From positions 558,001 to 622,000 of the forward strand of contig NZ_JBFBOG010000002.1 of assembly GCF_040686855.1 (NCBI RefSeq): DNA of 64,000 nt, read 5' to 3'. The notes beneath the pieces were generated by a model. The model was given only the letters and a program-made list of their open reading frames with translations. It had not been told where the DNA came from and did not search any database. This DNA is from Leifsonia sp040686855. GTDB lineage: Bacteria; Actinomycetota; Actinomycetes; Actinomycetales; Microbacteriaceae. Shown here in pieces: positions 24,088 through 34,001 of this stretch. Both the position numbers and the translations under genes were made by a program. Position 1 is the first letter of the stretch; each line of letters begins with the position of its first letter.

Positions 24088-26711
24088 CCCTCCCGCAGCT
24101 CCGCGACGCGGTCGCCGGCAGCGTCCCCAACGCGATCATGCCGCTCTTCTGGCAGAAGGGCGGCCCGGTCGAGGCCGTCCGCGAGGAGATGGAGCGCATC
24201 GGCGACGCCGGGATCGGGGCCGTGATCCTGGAGGCGCGGCCGCATCCCGACTTCCTCGGTGACGGCTGGTGGCGCGACGTGGACGCGGTGCTCGAGATCG
24301 CGCGCCGCCGCGGCATGACGGTGTGGTTCTTCGACGACGACACGTTCCCCACCGGACACGCAGGCGGCGCCGTGGAGACGGCTCCCGCGGCCCTGCGCCG
24401 TCGGTTCCTGACCGAGCGGCACACGGACGCGGTCGGACCGGCCCGCGGCGCATCCTTCATCGTCGAGCGCCGGAAGTTCTGGGGCCCGGAAGCCGCGCAG
24501 GAGCCGGGGGAGCTGACGCGGGTGGTGGCCTTCCGCCGGGCCGAGGATTCCGACCAGCTTGTGGGCGACCCGATCGACCTCACCGACCGCATCGTCGACG
24601 GGATGCTGCACTGGGACGTCCCGGACGGCTGGTGGCGCCTCTTCTTCCTGTCCGTCGGCGCCTCCGGCGGCAGCGAGCCGCACGCGAACCACATCGACTA
24701 CCTGAACGGGGATTCCGTCCAGCTCCTCCTGGACGGCGTCTACAAGCGGATCCACGAGCGCTACGCCGACGAGTTCGGCACGACGATCGGCGGGTTCTTC
24801 AGCGACGAGCCAGGCCTCTACAACGACCCCGACACCTTCGACTTCCGCTCGGCGCTCGGCAAGTCCGTGCCGCTGCCGTGGAACGACGAGGTCGCCGCGC
24901 GCCTGAACCAGCGGCTCGGCGGCGACGCCGCGCTGCTGCTGCCGCTGCTCTGGGCTCCGGGCGCGGGCCGCGAGCGGCCGGTCCGCTACGCCTACATGGA
25001 CACGGTGTCCCGGCTGTACTCCGAGAACTTCGGACAGCGGCTCGGCGACTGGTGCCGCGCCCACGGGGTGGAGCACATCGGCCATGTCATCGAGGACAAC
25101 GGCGCACACGCGCGGCTCGGACCCGGCGCCGGACACTACTTCCGGGCGATGGCCGGCCAGGACATGCCGGGGATCGACATCATCGGCGGCCAGGTGGTGC
25201 CGGGCTTCTCGCGGGGGCCCTTCGGCAACCTGACCGGGGCGGCGGACGGGGAGTTCTTCCACTTCGGCCTCGCGAAGCTGGCGTCGTCGGCGGCGCATCT
25301 CGATCCGCGCACCCACGGGCGGGCGATGTGCGAGACCATCGGCGCCTACGGCTGGTACGCCGGGCTGCGGCTGTTCACCTGGCTCACCAACCACCTGCTG
25401 GTGCGCGGGGTCACGCACATCGTGCCGCACGCGTTCTCGCCCGCGCCGTTCCCCGACCCGGACTGCCCGCCGCACTTCTACGCGAACGGCGCGAACCCGC
25501 AGTACCCGCACCAGCGGGTGCTGAGCGACTACACGAACCGGCTGAGCCACCTGCTGCAGGCGGGCAGCCACGTCGCCCCCTTCGCAGTGCTCTACCACGG
25601 GGAGGCGGAGTGGCTGGGCGACGCGATGCCGTCCGAGCGCCCGCTGCGGCTGCTGATGGAGGCGCAGCTGGACGCCGACATCGTTCCCGCGGACGCGTTG
25701 TCCTCGGCGCGGGTCGAGGCCTCACGGCTGAGCCTGGGAGCCGAGACCTACGACGCGCTGATCGTCCCGGGCAGCGCCTACGTGCCCGCCGCCGTCGCGG
25801 CCGAGCTGCTGCGTCTCGACGACGAGGGCGTGCCGGTCGTCTTCGTCGGCTCGGTTCCCGAGGTGGAGGCGCGGGACGGGGCGGTGGATGCTGCCGCGCT
25901 CCGCGTCCGCTTCCGGCACGTCTCGCAGAAGCGGCTCGTGGACTCCGTGGCGGGAATGACCGACCGGGCGGTCCGGCTCGACCGGGCCGCCCCGGACCTG
26001 CGCGTGCTCCGCCGCGACCTCGGCGATGGCGACGTGCTCATGCTCGTGAACGAGTCGGTCCGGGATGCCGTGCGCGCGTCCGCGACGCTGCCGCGCGCCG
26101 GCAGGGTGGTCGCCTACGACGCCGTGACCGCCACCCTCACGGCGGTCCCGGCGCATGCGGCGGGAGGGACGACCCGGATCGACGTCGACCTCGCGCCCGG
26201 CGAGGCGATCGTGCTCGTGGTCGGCGATCCCGCGCTGTGGGAGGGCCTCCCGGTGCGACCGGCCACGCAGGCCGTCGGAGAGGTGGAGCTGTCGCCGGAG
26301 TGGAGGGTCGCCACGGCGACGGCGGGGGACTCCCGGTACTCCGACTGGGGCGTGCTCGACGATCTCCGGCCCCTGAACGAACCGGACCTCCTGCCGCGCT
26401 TCAGCGGCACCGCGCGCTACACCGCCGAGTTCGAGGCGGAGCAGGCGGACGGCGGTCACGCGCTCGACCTCGGGGAGGTGTTCGAGCTGGCCTCGGTGCG
26501 GCTCAACGACGTCGACCTCGGCACGCGGGTCGCGCCTCCCTACGTCTTCGACATCCCGGACGGCGTCGTCCGCGCCCGCAACACCCTCCAGATCGACGTG
26601 ACCAACACGCTGGCGAAGGCGCAGCCGGACTTCTTCTCCGCGTTCGCGCAGCAGGAGCCGAGCGGGCTGCTCGGCCCGGTGACCCTGACGACGAGGAGGG
26701 AGCGGGGATGA
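24084..26711 (+). CDS. Large GH106-like glycoside hydrolase
   Basis: An 875-residue cytosolic protein. The N-terminal part resembles GH106 alpha-L-rhamnosidases: MPLFWQKGGPVEAVREEMER, the barrel opening ILEARPHPDF, FFSDEPGLYN near residue 235, and ACETIGAYGWYAG-like CETIGAYGWYAGLRLFTWL in the middle. The C-terminal 150 residues are a jelly-roll sugar-binding domain (SVRLNDVDLGTRVAPPYVF). No signal peptide. Its ATGA overlap with the GH43 stop marks one operon. It could remove rhamnose from flavonoid rhamnosides, but the exact linkage is not determined. Confidence 0.75.
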   Translation: MTLPQLRDAVAGSVPNAIMPLFWQKGGPVEAVREEMERIGDAGIGAVILEARPHPDFLGDGWWRDVDAVLEIARRRGMTVWFFDDDTFPTGHAGGAVETAPAALRRRFLTERHTDAVGPARGASFIVERRKFWGPEAAQEPGELTRVVAFRRAEDSDQLVGDPIDLTDRIVDGMLHWDVPDGWWRLFFLSVGASGGSEPHANHIDYLNGDSVQLLLDGVYKRIHERYADEFGTTIGGFFSDEPGLYNDPDTFDFRSALGKSVPLPWNDEVAARLNQRLGGDAALLLPLLWAPGAGRERPVRYAYMDTVSRLYSENFGQRLGDWCRAHGVEHIGHVIEDNGAHARLGPGAGHYFRAMAGQDMPGIDIIGGQVVPGFSRGPFGNLTGAADGEFFHFGLAKLASSAAHLDPRTHGRAMCETIGAYGWYAGLRLFTWLTNHLLVRGVTHIVPHAFSPAPFPDPDCPPHFYANGANPQYPHQRVLSDYTNRLSHLLQAGSHVAPFAVLYHGEAEWLGDAMPSERPLRLLMEAQLDADIVPADALSSARVEASRLSLGAETYDALIVPGSAYVPAAVAAELLRLDDEGVPVVFVGSVPEVEARDGAVDAAALRVRFRHVSQKRLVDSVAGMTDRAVRLDRAAPDLRVLRRDLGDGDVLMLVNESVRDAVRASATLPRAGRVVAYDAVTATLTAVPAHAAGGTTRIDVDLAPGEAIVLVVGDPALWEGLPVRPATQAVGEVELSPEWRVATATAGDSRYSDWGVLDDLRPLNEPDLLPRFSGTARYTAEFEAEQADGGHALDLGEVFELASVRLNDVDLGTRVAPPYVFDIPDGVVRARNTLQIDVTNTLAKAQPDFFSAFAQQEPSGLLGPVTLTTRRERG

Positions 26712-27091
26712 GCGGCGCCGATCCGTCCGTGCGGCAGGCGTTCGAGCGCTTCTGCGACCTCTTCTACACGCAGAAGCGCGTCTCGGACGCGTTCGCCTTC
26801 CTCGTGGCGGACGACTACCGGCAGCACAACCCGACCATCGCCGACGGGCCGGAGGCCGCCGTGGCGATGCTGACGCCGAAGTTCGACGGAAGCCCGGACG
26901 CCCGCTTCGAGATCCAGCGGATCCTCGTCGACGGCGACCTGGCGATGGTCCACGTGAAGGCTTCGCGACCCGGCGCCCCCGACGCCGCGGTCGCGGACAT
27001 CTACCGATTCGAGGGCGGCCGGATCGTCGAGCACTGGGACGTGCTGCAGCAGGTCCCGGCGCACGCCGCCCACGACCATCCGATGTTCTGA
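26708..27091 (+). CDS. SnoaL-like NTF2-fold protein
   Basis: A 127-residue single-domain protein. RQAFERFCDLFYTQKRVSDA, FLVADDYRQHNPTIADG and the ending YRFEGGRIVEHWDVLQQVP are typical of SnoaL-like polyketide cyclase relatives, including the conserved HNP and EHWD positions. It lies between a glycosidase and an isomerase gene with ATGA overlap, so it probably acts on a sugar or released-aglycone intermediate. It is one of three NTF2-fold proteins in the window. Confidence 0.8.
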   Translation: MSGADPSVRQAFERFCDLFYTQKRVSDAFAFLVADDYRQHNPTIADGPEAAVAMLTPKFDGSPDARFEIQRILVDGDLAMVHVKASRPGAPDAAVADIYRFEGGRIVEHWDVLQQVPAHAAHDHPMF

Positions 27092-27103
27092 ACAGGAGAA
27101 GCC

Positions 27104-27894
<791 letters not shown>

Positions 27895-27898
<4 letters not shown>

Positions 27899-29439
27899 GC
27901 CGCTATCCGGACGCGGTCGATGTCGTCATCGTCGGGAGCGGGCCGACCGGCGCGACCTATGCGCGCATCCTGAGCGAGGAGGCGCCGGACGCGACGATCG
28001 CCGTGTTCGAGGTCGGGCCGACGGTGTCGGATCCGCCCGGCGCGCATGTCAAGAACATCGAGGACCCCGCGGCGCGCGGTCAGGCGCAGGAGCGGTCCGA
28101 AGGTCCGGGAGCCGGAGCGGACACGGTCAGCTCCCCGGGCGCGGTCACCGCCGGTCAGCGCCGGGCGCGACCGGGCACGTACCTGCTCGACGAGGGCTAC
28201 CAGGAGCCCGGCGAGGACGGCATGCCCGTCGTCGCGTTCTCCAGCAACGTCGGAGGGATGGGCGCGCACTGGACCGGAGCCTGCCCGCGCCCGGGAGACA
28301 GCGAGCGCATCGCGTTCCTGCCCGACCTCGACGAGCTCCTCGACGAGGCCGGCCGGCTGCTGAACGTCACGACCGACGCCTTCGACGGCGCCCCTTTCAC
28401 CGCGCTCGTCCGCGAGCGGCTGGCGGCTGCGGTCGACGACGGCCGACCGGAGGAGCGGCGCGTGCAGCGCATGCCGCTCGCCGTGCACCGGCGCGACGAC
28501 GGCCGGCTCGTCTGGTCCGGGTCGGATGTGGTGTTCGGCGACGTGACGCGCAGCAATCCGCACTTCGGGCTGTACGACGAGTCGCTGGTCACGCGCGTGC
28601 TCCTCGAGGACGGGCGGGCCGCCGGCGTCGAGGTGCGCGACCGGCGCAGCGGAGAGAGCCGCATCGTCCGTGCGCGGTTCGTCGTCGTGGCGGCCGACGC
28701 GCTCCGGACGCCGCAGGTGCTCTACGCCTCCGGCATCCGGCCGGCCGCCCTCGGCCGGATGCTCAACGATCAGTCGCAGGTCGTCTACGCCACGCGTATC
28801 CGCGACGCCGAGAGCGCCGCGGGCGGCGCCGGCGGCACGACGGCCGGCGAGCACGGCCTCGACGAGATCGTGGACGGCGCGATCAGCGAGCGGAGCGGCG
28901 TCACCTGGGTGCCGTATACCGACGAGATGCCGTTCCACGGCCAGGTCATGCAGCTGGATGCGTCGCCCATCCCCCTGGCGGAGGACGACCCGGTGGTGCC
29001 GGGGTCGATCGTCGGCCTCGGGCTGTTCTGCGCGAAGGACCTGCAGTGGGACGACCGCGTGGAGTTCCGCGACGACGAGCTCGACTGGTACGGGATGCCG
29101 GCCCTGCGCATCCACTACACGCTGACCGACCGCGACCGCGAGGCCCTCGAGCGTGCGCGGGCGCAGATCACCGCGCTCGCCGAGGCGGTCGGGGACCCGC
29201 TCGGCGATCGTCCGTTCACCCTGCCGCTCGGCGCATCCCTGCACTACCAGGGCAGCACGCGGATGGGCGAGACGGACGACGGCCGCAGCGTCTGCAGCCC
29301 GGACAGCGAGGTGTGGGGCGCTCCCGGGGTGTTCGTCGCCGGCAACGGCGTCATCCCGACGCCGACGGCCTGCAACCCAACGCTCACCTCCGTGGCGTTG
29401 GCGGTCAGGGGCGCTCGCCGAATCGCTTCTTGTCTTTAG
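27895..29439 (+). CDS. GMC flavin oxidoreductase, second candidate glycoside 3-oxidase
   Basis: A 514-residue paralogue of the protein at 13811. FAD-binding VVIVGSGPTGATYARIL is near residue 10, SSNVGGMGAHWTGACP in the middle, and the catalytic His450 (LHYQGSTRMG) and Asn494 (TACNPTLTSV) at the end. No signal peptide. The ATGA overlap with the isomerase gene shows it is co-transcribed with the glycosidases. Its substrate region (about 300-380) differs most from the first enzyme, so a different glycoside preference is inferred. Confidence 0.85.
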
Positions 29440-29490
29440 TAACAAATCGACATTAGTGTGTAGAAACAAGGAAGAAGTCAAGGAGGACTT
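29440..29490 (+). promoter_or_regulatory. AT-rich spacer with possible internal promoter
   Basis: A 51-base AT-rich gap in an otherwise overlapping gene series. TTGTCT just inside the preceding gene end and a TTAGTG 17 bases on give a weak promoter match, and TTAGT occurs twice. AAGGAGGA ends it as the ribosome binding site for the TTG start at 29491. Confidence 0.35.
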
Positions 29491-29889
29491 TTGATCCCCG
29501 ACCGCATCATCGAGCAGGGAACGCTCACCACGACGGGCACCCGTGCCGCCGTCGAGGTGCGCATCCCCTGGTACCGCGCGCTCCCGGCGTCCTGCATCGC
29601 AGGCGCGACGCTGTCCGTGGACGGCGTGCCCGCTCCGGTCGAAACGCTCCGCTGGGAGCTCAACGGCCGCGAGCGCACCTTCGACGACATGAAGGACGAC
29701 ACCGAGGAGTGGTGGTTCCCGCTCGACTCGGCCGTGCTCTCGGGGGATATCCCGGTCGCGGCCGACGAAAGCGAGCACGAGGTGGCGGTCGACCTGACCG
29801 TGTTCATCCCGTACATCGTCATCGGCGACGACGAAGTGCTCCACATCGAGGAGCACGACACCAAGAACATGAAGGCGGTGACGGCATGA
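29491..29889 (+). CDS. DUF6379 protein, candidate deglycosidase beta subunit
   Basis: A 132-residue DUF6379 protein with AAVEVRIPWYRALPASCI, ATLSVDGVPAPVETLRW and DLTVFIPYIVIGDDEVLHIE. The IPWYR block is shared with the other DUF6379 domains in this window. The TTG start follows an ideal AAGGAGGAC at 7-8 bases, and no ATG is suitably placed. Its ATGA overlap with a barrel gene indicates a paired complex, as at 15444. Confidence 0.8.
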   Translation: MIPDRIIEQGTLTTTGTRAAVEVRIPWYRALPASCIAGATLSVDGVPAPVETLRWELNGRERTFDDMKDDTEEWWFPLDSAVLSGDIPVAADESEHEVAVDLTVFIPYIVIGDDEVLHIEEHDTKNMKAVTA

Positions 29890-31004
29890 GCCCGACGACC
29901 TCCGGCCTCGGATCCCCGATCCAGGGCGTGACCCTCTACAGCTTCACCCGGGCGTTCCACGGCCGCGAGTACGACCTGGAAGGCCTCATCCGCAAGGTCG
30001 CCGCCGACGGCTACGGCCCGGGACTCGAGGTCATCGGCTTCTCGAGCTTCCGCGGGTTCCCGGCGGTCGACGACGCCTTCGCCGGCTGGTTCCGCGACCT
30101 CGTCGCCGAGCTCGACCTGGTGCAGACGTCGCTCGCGATCAACGCCGACATCGGCATCCACCGCGACCGGATGCTGAACCAGGACGAGCTGATCGAGTAC
30201 ATGCGCCGCCAGATCGAGGCGGCCGCGAAGCTGGGCTTCCCGATCGCCCGCGTCCAGATCTCGATCACGCCCGACTCGATGGCGGCCCTCGCGCCGATCG
30301 CAGAGCAGTACGGCGTGACGCTCGCCCTCGAGGTGCACGCCGACCAGTACGCGTCGCACCCGCGCATCCTCGCGCTGCGCGACCGCTACGAGGAGGTGGG
30401 ATCGCCGTTCCTCGGCTTCACCGCCGACTGGGGCGCGACCACGGTCGGCTTCGCGCCGTCGCTGCTGGAGGCCTACCGCCGCCGCGGCGCGAGCGACGAG
30501 CTGCTCGCCCAGGTCGTCGACCTCTGGAACGAGTTCTACGAGGCCGGTCCGCCCGCCGACCAGGCCGACCACGGCCAGCGCTTCGGGCGCTTCATCGCGC
30601 TCGCCGCGCAGAACGGCCGGCCGGACCTCGGCATCGACTTCGGCATCAACGGCACCGGCCTGTTCGGCCCGGCGCGCGTCGACGACTGGCTGGAGATCAT
30701 GCCGTGGATCAAGCACGTCCACGGCAAGTTCTTCGGCATCGACGAGAACCACGAGGAGCCCTCGGTGCCGGTGCGCGACCTCATCGCGCTGCTCGTGCGG
30801 AACGGCTACAACGGCGCCATCTCCAGCGAGTACGAAGGCTGGCACTGGAACTACTGGGACTCGCCCTTCGAGATCATCCGCGACGAGCAGGCCGTGCAGC
30901 GGTCGGCGGCGCAGGACGCCGGGAGCCGCATGGTCACCGACGCGGCCGAGGCGCGCCTCCAGCTGGGCCAGTGGCTCCCGAGCACTGAAGGGGTGAACCG
31001 ATGA
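29886..31004 (+). CDS. Sugar-isomerase-like TIM barrel, candidate deglycosidase alpha subunit
   Basis: A 372-residue barrel. Glu149 (LALEVHAD), Asp181 (FTADWGATT), His279 (KHVHGKFFGI) and Glu315 (SSEYEGWH) are the likely metal ligands, with His151 in E-V-H at the proposed base position. About 30 extra residues at the C-terminus follow the barrel. It starts inside the DUF6379 stop and its own stop overlaps the next barrel gene. The arrangement is the same as at 15444-16771. Confidence 0.8.
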   Translation: MSPTTSGLGSPIQGVTLYSFTRAFHGREYDLEGLIRKVAADGYGPGLEVIGFSSFRGFPAVDDAFAGWFRDLVAELDLVQTSLAINADIGIHRDRMLNQDELIEYMRRQIEAAAKLGFPIARVQISITPDSMAALAPIAEQYGVTLALEVHADQYASHPRILALRDRYEEVGSPFLGFTADWGATTVGFAPSLLEAYRRRGASDELLAQVVDLWNEFYEAGPPADQADHGQRFGRFIALAAQNGRPDLGIDFGINGTGLFGPARVDDWLEIMPWIKHVHGKFFGIDENHEEPSVPVRDLIALLVRNGYNGAISSEYEGWHWNYWDSPFEIIRDEQAVQRSAAQDAGSRMVTDAAEARLQLGQWLPSTEGVNR

Positions 31005-31960
31005 GCGCGGACGCTCCGATCAAATGGAGCTACATGGACCACTGGCGTGCGAACGGCCCCCGCGGTCCGTACGACCAGTGGCACTCCCGCCAGACGATGA
31101 CCCGCTTCCTCCGCCAGGTGAGGGCGGTCGGCTTCGATGCGATCGACACGTTCGACTTCCGGATCTGGCAGATCCTGGAGCAGTACGGCTCGGTGGCGAA
31201 CTACCAGGAGTTCGTGCAGGAGCAGGGGCTCGAGCGGATCGTCAACACCTTCCACGGCGTCTACTACGACCCGGAGCGCTACGCCCCCGAGGTGCCCGCG
31301 ACGCATGACAACATCATCGAGGACTTCAAGCGCACCCTCGACATGTGGTCTGGCATCCAGCTCGACAACATCATCGTCATGCCCGGTTCGCGATTCTTCG
31401 ACGAGCAGGGCGTGACCGACGACGGCCTCAAGCACGCGGCCGACATCTGGGGGAAGGTCGGAGAGCTCACGCAGCAGTACGGCGTCAACCTGACCTGCCA
31501 CCACGAGTTCTACGGCGGCATCCGCACCCGCGCCCAGATCGACACGTTCTACGGCTACGCAGACCCCCAGTACGTGAAGTTCTTCGTCGACACCGCCCAG
31601 CACTGCATCGCCGACGTCGACCCGGTGGCCGTCTACGAGGCACACCACGAGCGCGTCACGGGCTTCCACTTCAAGGACACCCGCACAAAGGACGTGAACG
31701 AGGACTACCGCCTGTGGCCGGACGCCGAGCTCTCGGCCGTCACGACCGAGAAGTGGTTCTACGAGATGGGCACCGCGGAGGGCCTGGTCGACTTCGAGTC
31801 GATGATGCGCTCGGTGCGCGACCACGGCTACACCGGGTGGATCAGCGTCGAGCACGACAAGGCCGACAAGCTCGGCGGCGACTACTCGGAGAGCACCGCG
31901 GTCGCGCGCTGGTACGCCAAGAACGTCCTCGATCGCATCTACCTGGAGAAGACGGCATGA
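31001..31960 (+). CDS. TIM barrel sugar isomerase/epimerase, IolE-like
   Basis: A 319-residue barrel with Glu169 (CHHEFYGG), Asp197 (FFVDTAQH), His223 (TGFHFKDTR) and Glu284 (ISVEHDKAD). Its pattern, including FHFKDTR, recalls inosose dehydratase (IolE) and 3-keto-sugar-processing barrels. There is no partner DUF6379 gene next to it. It could hydrate or dehydrate the keto-sugar released by the deglycosidase. Both ends overlap neighbouring genes by four bases. Confidence 0.75.
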   Translation: MSADAPIKWSYMDHWRANGPRGPYDQWHSRQTMTRFLRQVRAVGFDAIDTFDFRIWQILEQYGSVANYQEFVQEQGLERIVNTFHGVYYDPERYAPEVPATHDNIIEDFKRTLDMWSGIQLDNIIVMPGSRFFDEQGVTDDGLKHAADIWGKVGELTQQYGVNLTCHHEFYGGIRTRAQIDTFYGYADPQYVKFFVDTAQHCIADVDPVAVYEAHHERVTGFHFKDTRTKDVNEDYRLWPDAELSAVTTEKWFYEMGTAEGLVDFESMMRSVRDHGYTGWISVEHDKADKLGGDYSESTAVARWYAKNVLDRIYLEKTA

Positions 31961-32955
31961 GCGGCATCCGATGGGGGTACGCCCTCAACCAGTGGGATAC
32001 GAACATCGACGCGTTCGTGCGCAAGCGCGACCACGAGCGCGCGTTCAAGACGATCTCGATCAGCGGGTTCTCCGGCGTGGAGCTTACGGCGGAGAGCTTC
32101 GGACCGTGGGAGCCGCTCGGCTCGCCCGAGCAGATCGCCAACCTCTACGGATCGCTCGAGGGGTTCCGTCAGGTGCTCGCCGACTGCGCGCTCGACGCCG
32201 TCTCCAGCTACGTCTACGACCCGTTCATCGGCTTCGACGTGGAGATGGGCCGCGGGCCCGATCCGCTCGATCCCGACGCCGCGCCCAGGATCACGGCCAC
32301 CGCGATCTGGTTCGCGGAGGCCCTGGAGGCTCTCGGCGGCGCCGTGCTGGTCGTCCGCCCCTGCGGATCGGCCTGGCAGACCGGCGCCCTCGACGACGGC
32401 AGGATCGCGACGCTCGCGGCGCTGTGGAACGCCGTCGGCGCGGCCATCGCGCCTTTCGGAGTCTCCCTGGCCCTGCATTTCGACTTCCTCTCGGCGCTCC
32501 GCCTCGACGACGGCCTCGCCCGGCTGCTCGACGCCACCGACCCCGCGCTCGTCGGGCTCGCCATCGACACGGCCGAATTCGCCGTGTCCGGGCTCGACCC
32601 CGTCGCGGTGCTCGAACGCCACGCCGACAGGGTCCGCCACATCCAGTTGAAGAACGCGTACGACGTCGTCGACGAGGCCGAGGCCCTGACCCCGCACGCC
32701 GAGCAGTTCGTGCGCACGGAGGGCGGAAGCCGGCGCATCGAGCGCTGGTTCTTCGAGCCGACCGACGAGGGCGGGCTGGTCGACTTCGAGTCGTTCGTCC
32801 GCACGCTGGCCCGAGTGGGTTACACCGGCTGGATCGTCGTGGAGTCCGACCAGAGTCCTCACCCGGCCGAGAGCGCGATGGTGAGTGGCTGGTATGTGCA
32901 GAACGTCCTCGCACCGATCGTCGAAACCGCGCGGAAGGAAGTACCGACATGGTGA
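31957..32955 (+). CDS. TIM barrel sugar isomerase/epimerase-like protein, divergent active site
   Basis: A 332-residue barrel. The second-half ligands look intact: Asp in LAIDTAEF, Gln in HIQLKNAY and Glu in IVVESDQS. At the first ligand position, LALHFDF has His where the paralogues have Glu. It may bind metal differently or be specialised. It forms part of the overlapping run 29491-38280 and overlaps the next gene by seven bases. Role in keto-sugar processing is inferred from context. Confidence 0.7.
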   Translation: MSGIRWGYALNQWDTNIDAFVRKRDHERAFKTISISGFSGVELTAESFGPWEPLGSPEQIANLYGSLEGFRQVLADCALDAVSSYVYDPFIGFDVEMGRGPDPLDPDAAPRITATAIWFAEALEALGGAVLVVRPCGSAWQTGALDDGRIATLAALWNAVGAAIAPFGVSLALHFDFLSALRLDDGLARLLDATDPALVGLAIDTAEFAVSGLDPVAVLERHADRVRHIQLKNAYDVVDEAEALTPHAEQFVRTEGGSRRIERWFFEPTDEGGLVDFESFVRTLARVGYTGWIVVESDQSPHPAESAMVSGWYVQNVLAPIVETARKEVPTW

Positions 32956-33983
32956 ACGGCGGGATCGCAGGCACCGGGATCGAGCTCGGCACCACCCTCT
33001 ACTCGATGACGAGCGAGTTCGCCGCGGGTGTCTACACACCGCAGACGCTGATCGCCGCCGTCGCCGAGAACGGCATCGGGCCGGGGGTGGAGTTCAACAT
33101 CGCCCAGCTGCTGCGCACCTACCCGGATGTCGACGACGAGTTCGTGAAGCTCTGGTTCGACTCGCTGGAGAAGTACGAGCTGGAGCCGAGCGCCATCGGC
33201 ACGAACCTCGACATGGGCCGGCGCAAGGACCGCGACATGACCCCGGACGAGGAGCACGACTTCCTCGCCCGGCAGCTGAAGACCGCGCACACCCTGGGAT
33301 TCAAGCGCGTCGTCATCCGCTCGGCCGGTCGCGAACTGCTGCGCAGCCTCCTGCCGCTCGCCGAGGAGTACGACCAGCGGCTGGGATACGAGATCCACGC
33401 GCCGCAGGGGCCGAACGACCCGAAGGTGCTCGGCATCCGCGAGCTGTACGACGAGCTCGGCAGCGACCGGCTCGGGTTCACGGCGGACTTCTCCTCGACC
33501 ATGCACAGCCTCTCGCCGACGCTGCTCTCGCAGCTGGAGAAGATGGGCATGGACCCGAAGCACTTCACCGTGATGGACGAGATCTGGCACGAGCCCACGC
33601 CGATGCACGTGCGCAACCAGAAGTTCGAGGACTACCTCACGGGCGAGGGCGTCGACCCGGTCGGCTTCGGACCCTTCACCCGGCTGGCGTTCAACATGCA
33701 CGGCCTGGTGCCGCCGGAGGAGTGGCTGGACATCATGCCCCAGATCTTCCACGTGCACGCCAAGTTCTTTTGGCTCGATGCGAATGGGCAGGAGCCCGCC
33801 ATGGACCTCCCGCGCATCGTCCGCCAGTTCGTCCAGGGCGGCTACCAGGGGTACCTCTCCAGCGAGTGGGAGGGTCACGCCTTCCAGGACCTGGGGGAGG
33901 CCGACCCGATCGACCTCGTCAAGAAGCAGCACGCGCTCATGCGGCGCACCATCGAAGACGCCGTCGCCGGCGTCCCGGCCTGA
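32949..33983 (+). CDS. Sugar-isomerase-like TIM barrel, unfused counterpart of the 16774 fusion
   Basis: A 344-residue barrel nearly collinear with residues 159-493 of the fusion protein at 16774. The shared NLDMGRRKDRDMTPDEE, YEIHAPQGPN and TADFSSTMHSLSPTLL blocks are almost identical to it. Ligands are Glu148, Asp180, His270 and Glu306, with His150 in E-I-H. Its DUF6379 partner is not the next gene but the one after (34794), with an NTF2-fold gene between them. AGGAAG precedes the ATG. Confidence 0.8.
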   Translation: MVNGGIAGTGIELGTTLYSMTSEFAAGVYTPQTLIAAVAENGIGPGVEFNIAQLLRTYPDVDDEFVKLWFDSLEKYELEPSAIGTNLDMGRRKDRDMTPDEEHDFLARQLKTAHTLGFKRVVIRSAGRELLRSLLPLAEEYDQRLGYEIHAPQGPNDPKVLGIRELYDELGSDRLGFTADFSSTMHSLSPTLLSQLEKMGMDPKHFTVMDEIWHEPTPMHVRNQKFEDYLTGEGVDPVGFGPFTRLAFNMHGLVPPEEWLDIMPQIFHVHAKFFWLDANGQEPAMDLPRIVRQFVQGGYQGYLSSEWEGHAFQDLGEADPIDLVKKQHALMRRTIEDAVAGVPA

Positions 33984-34001
33984 ACCACGAAGGAGAACAC
34001 C

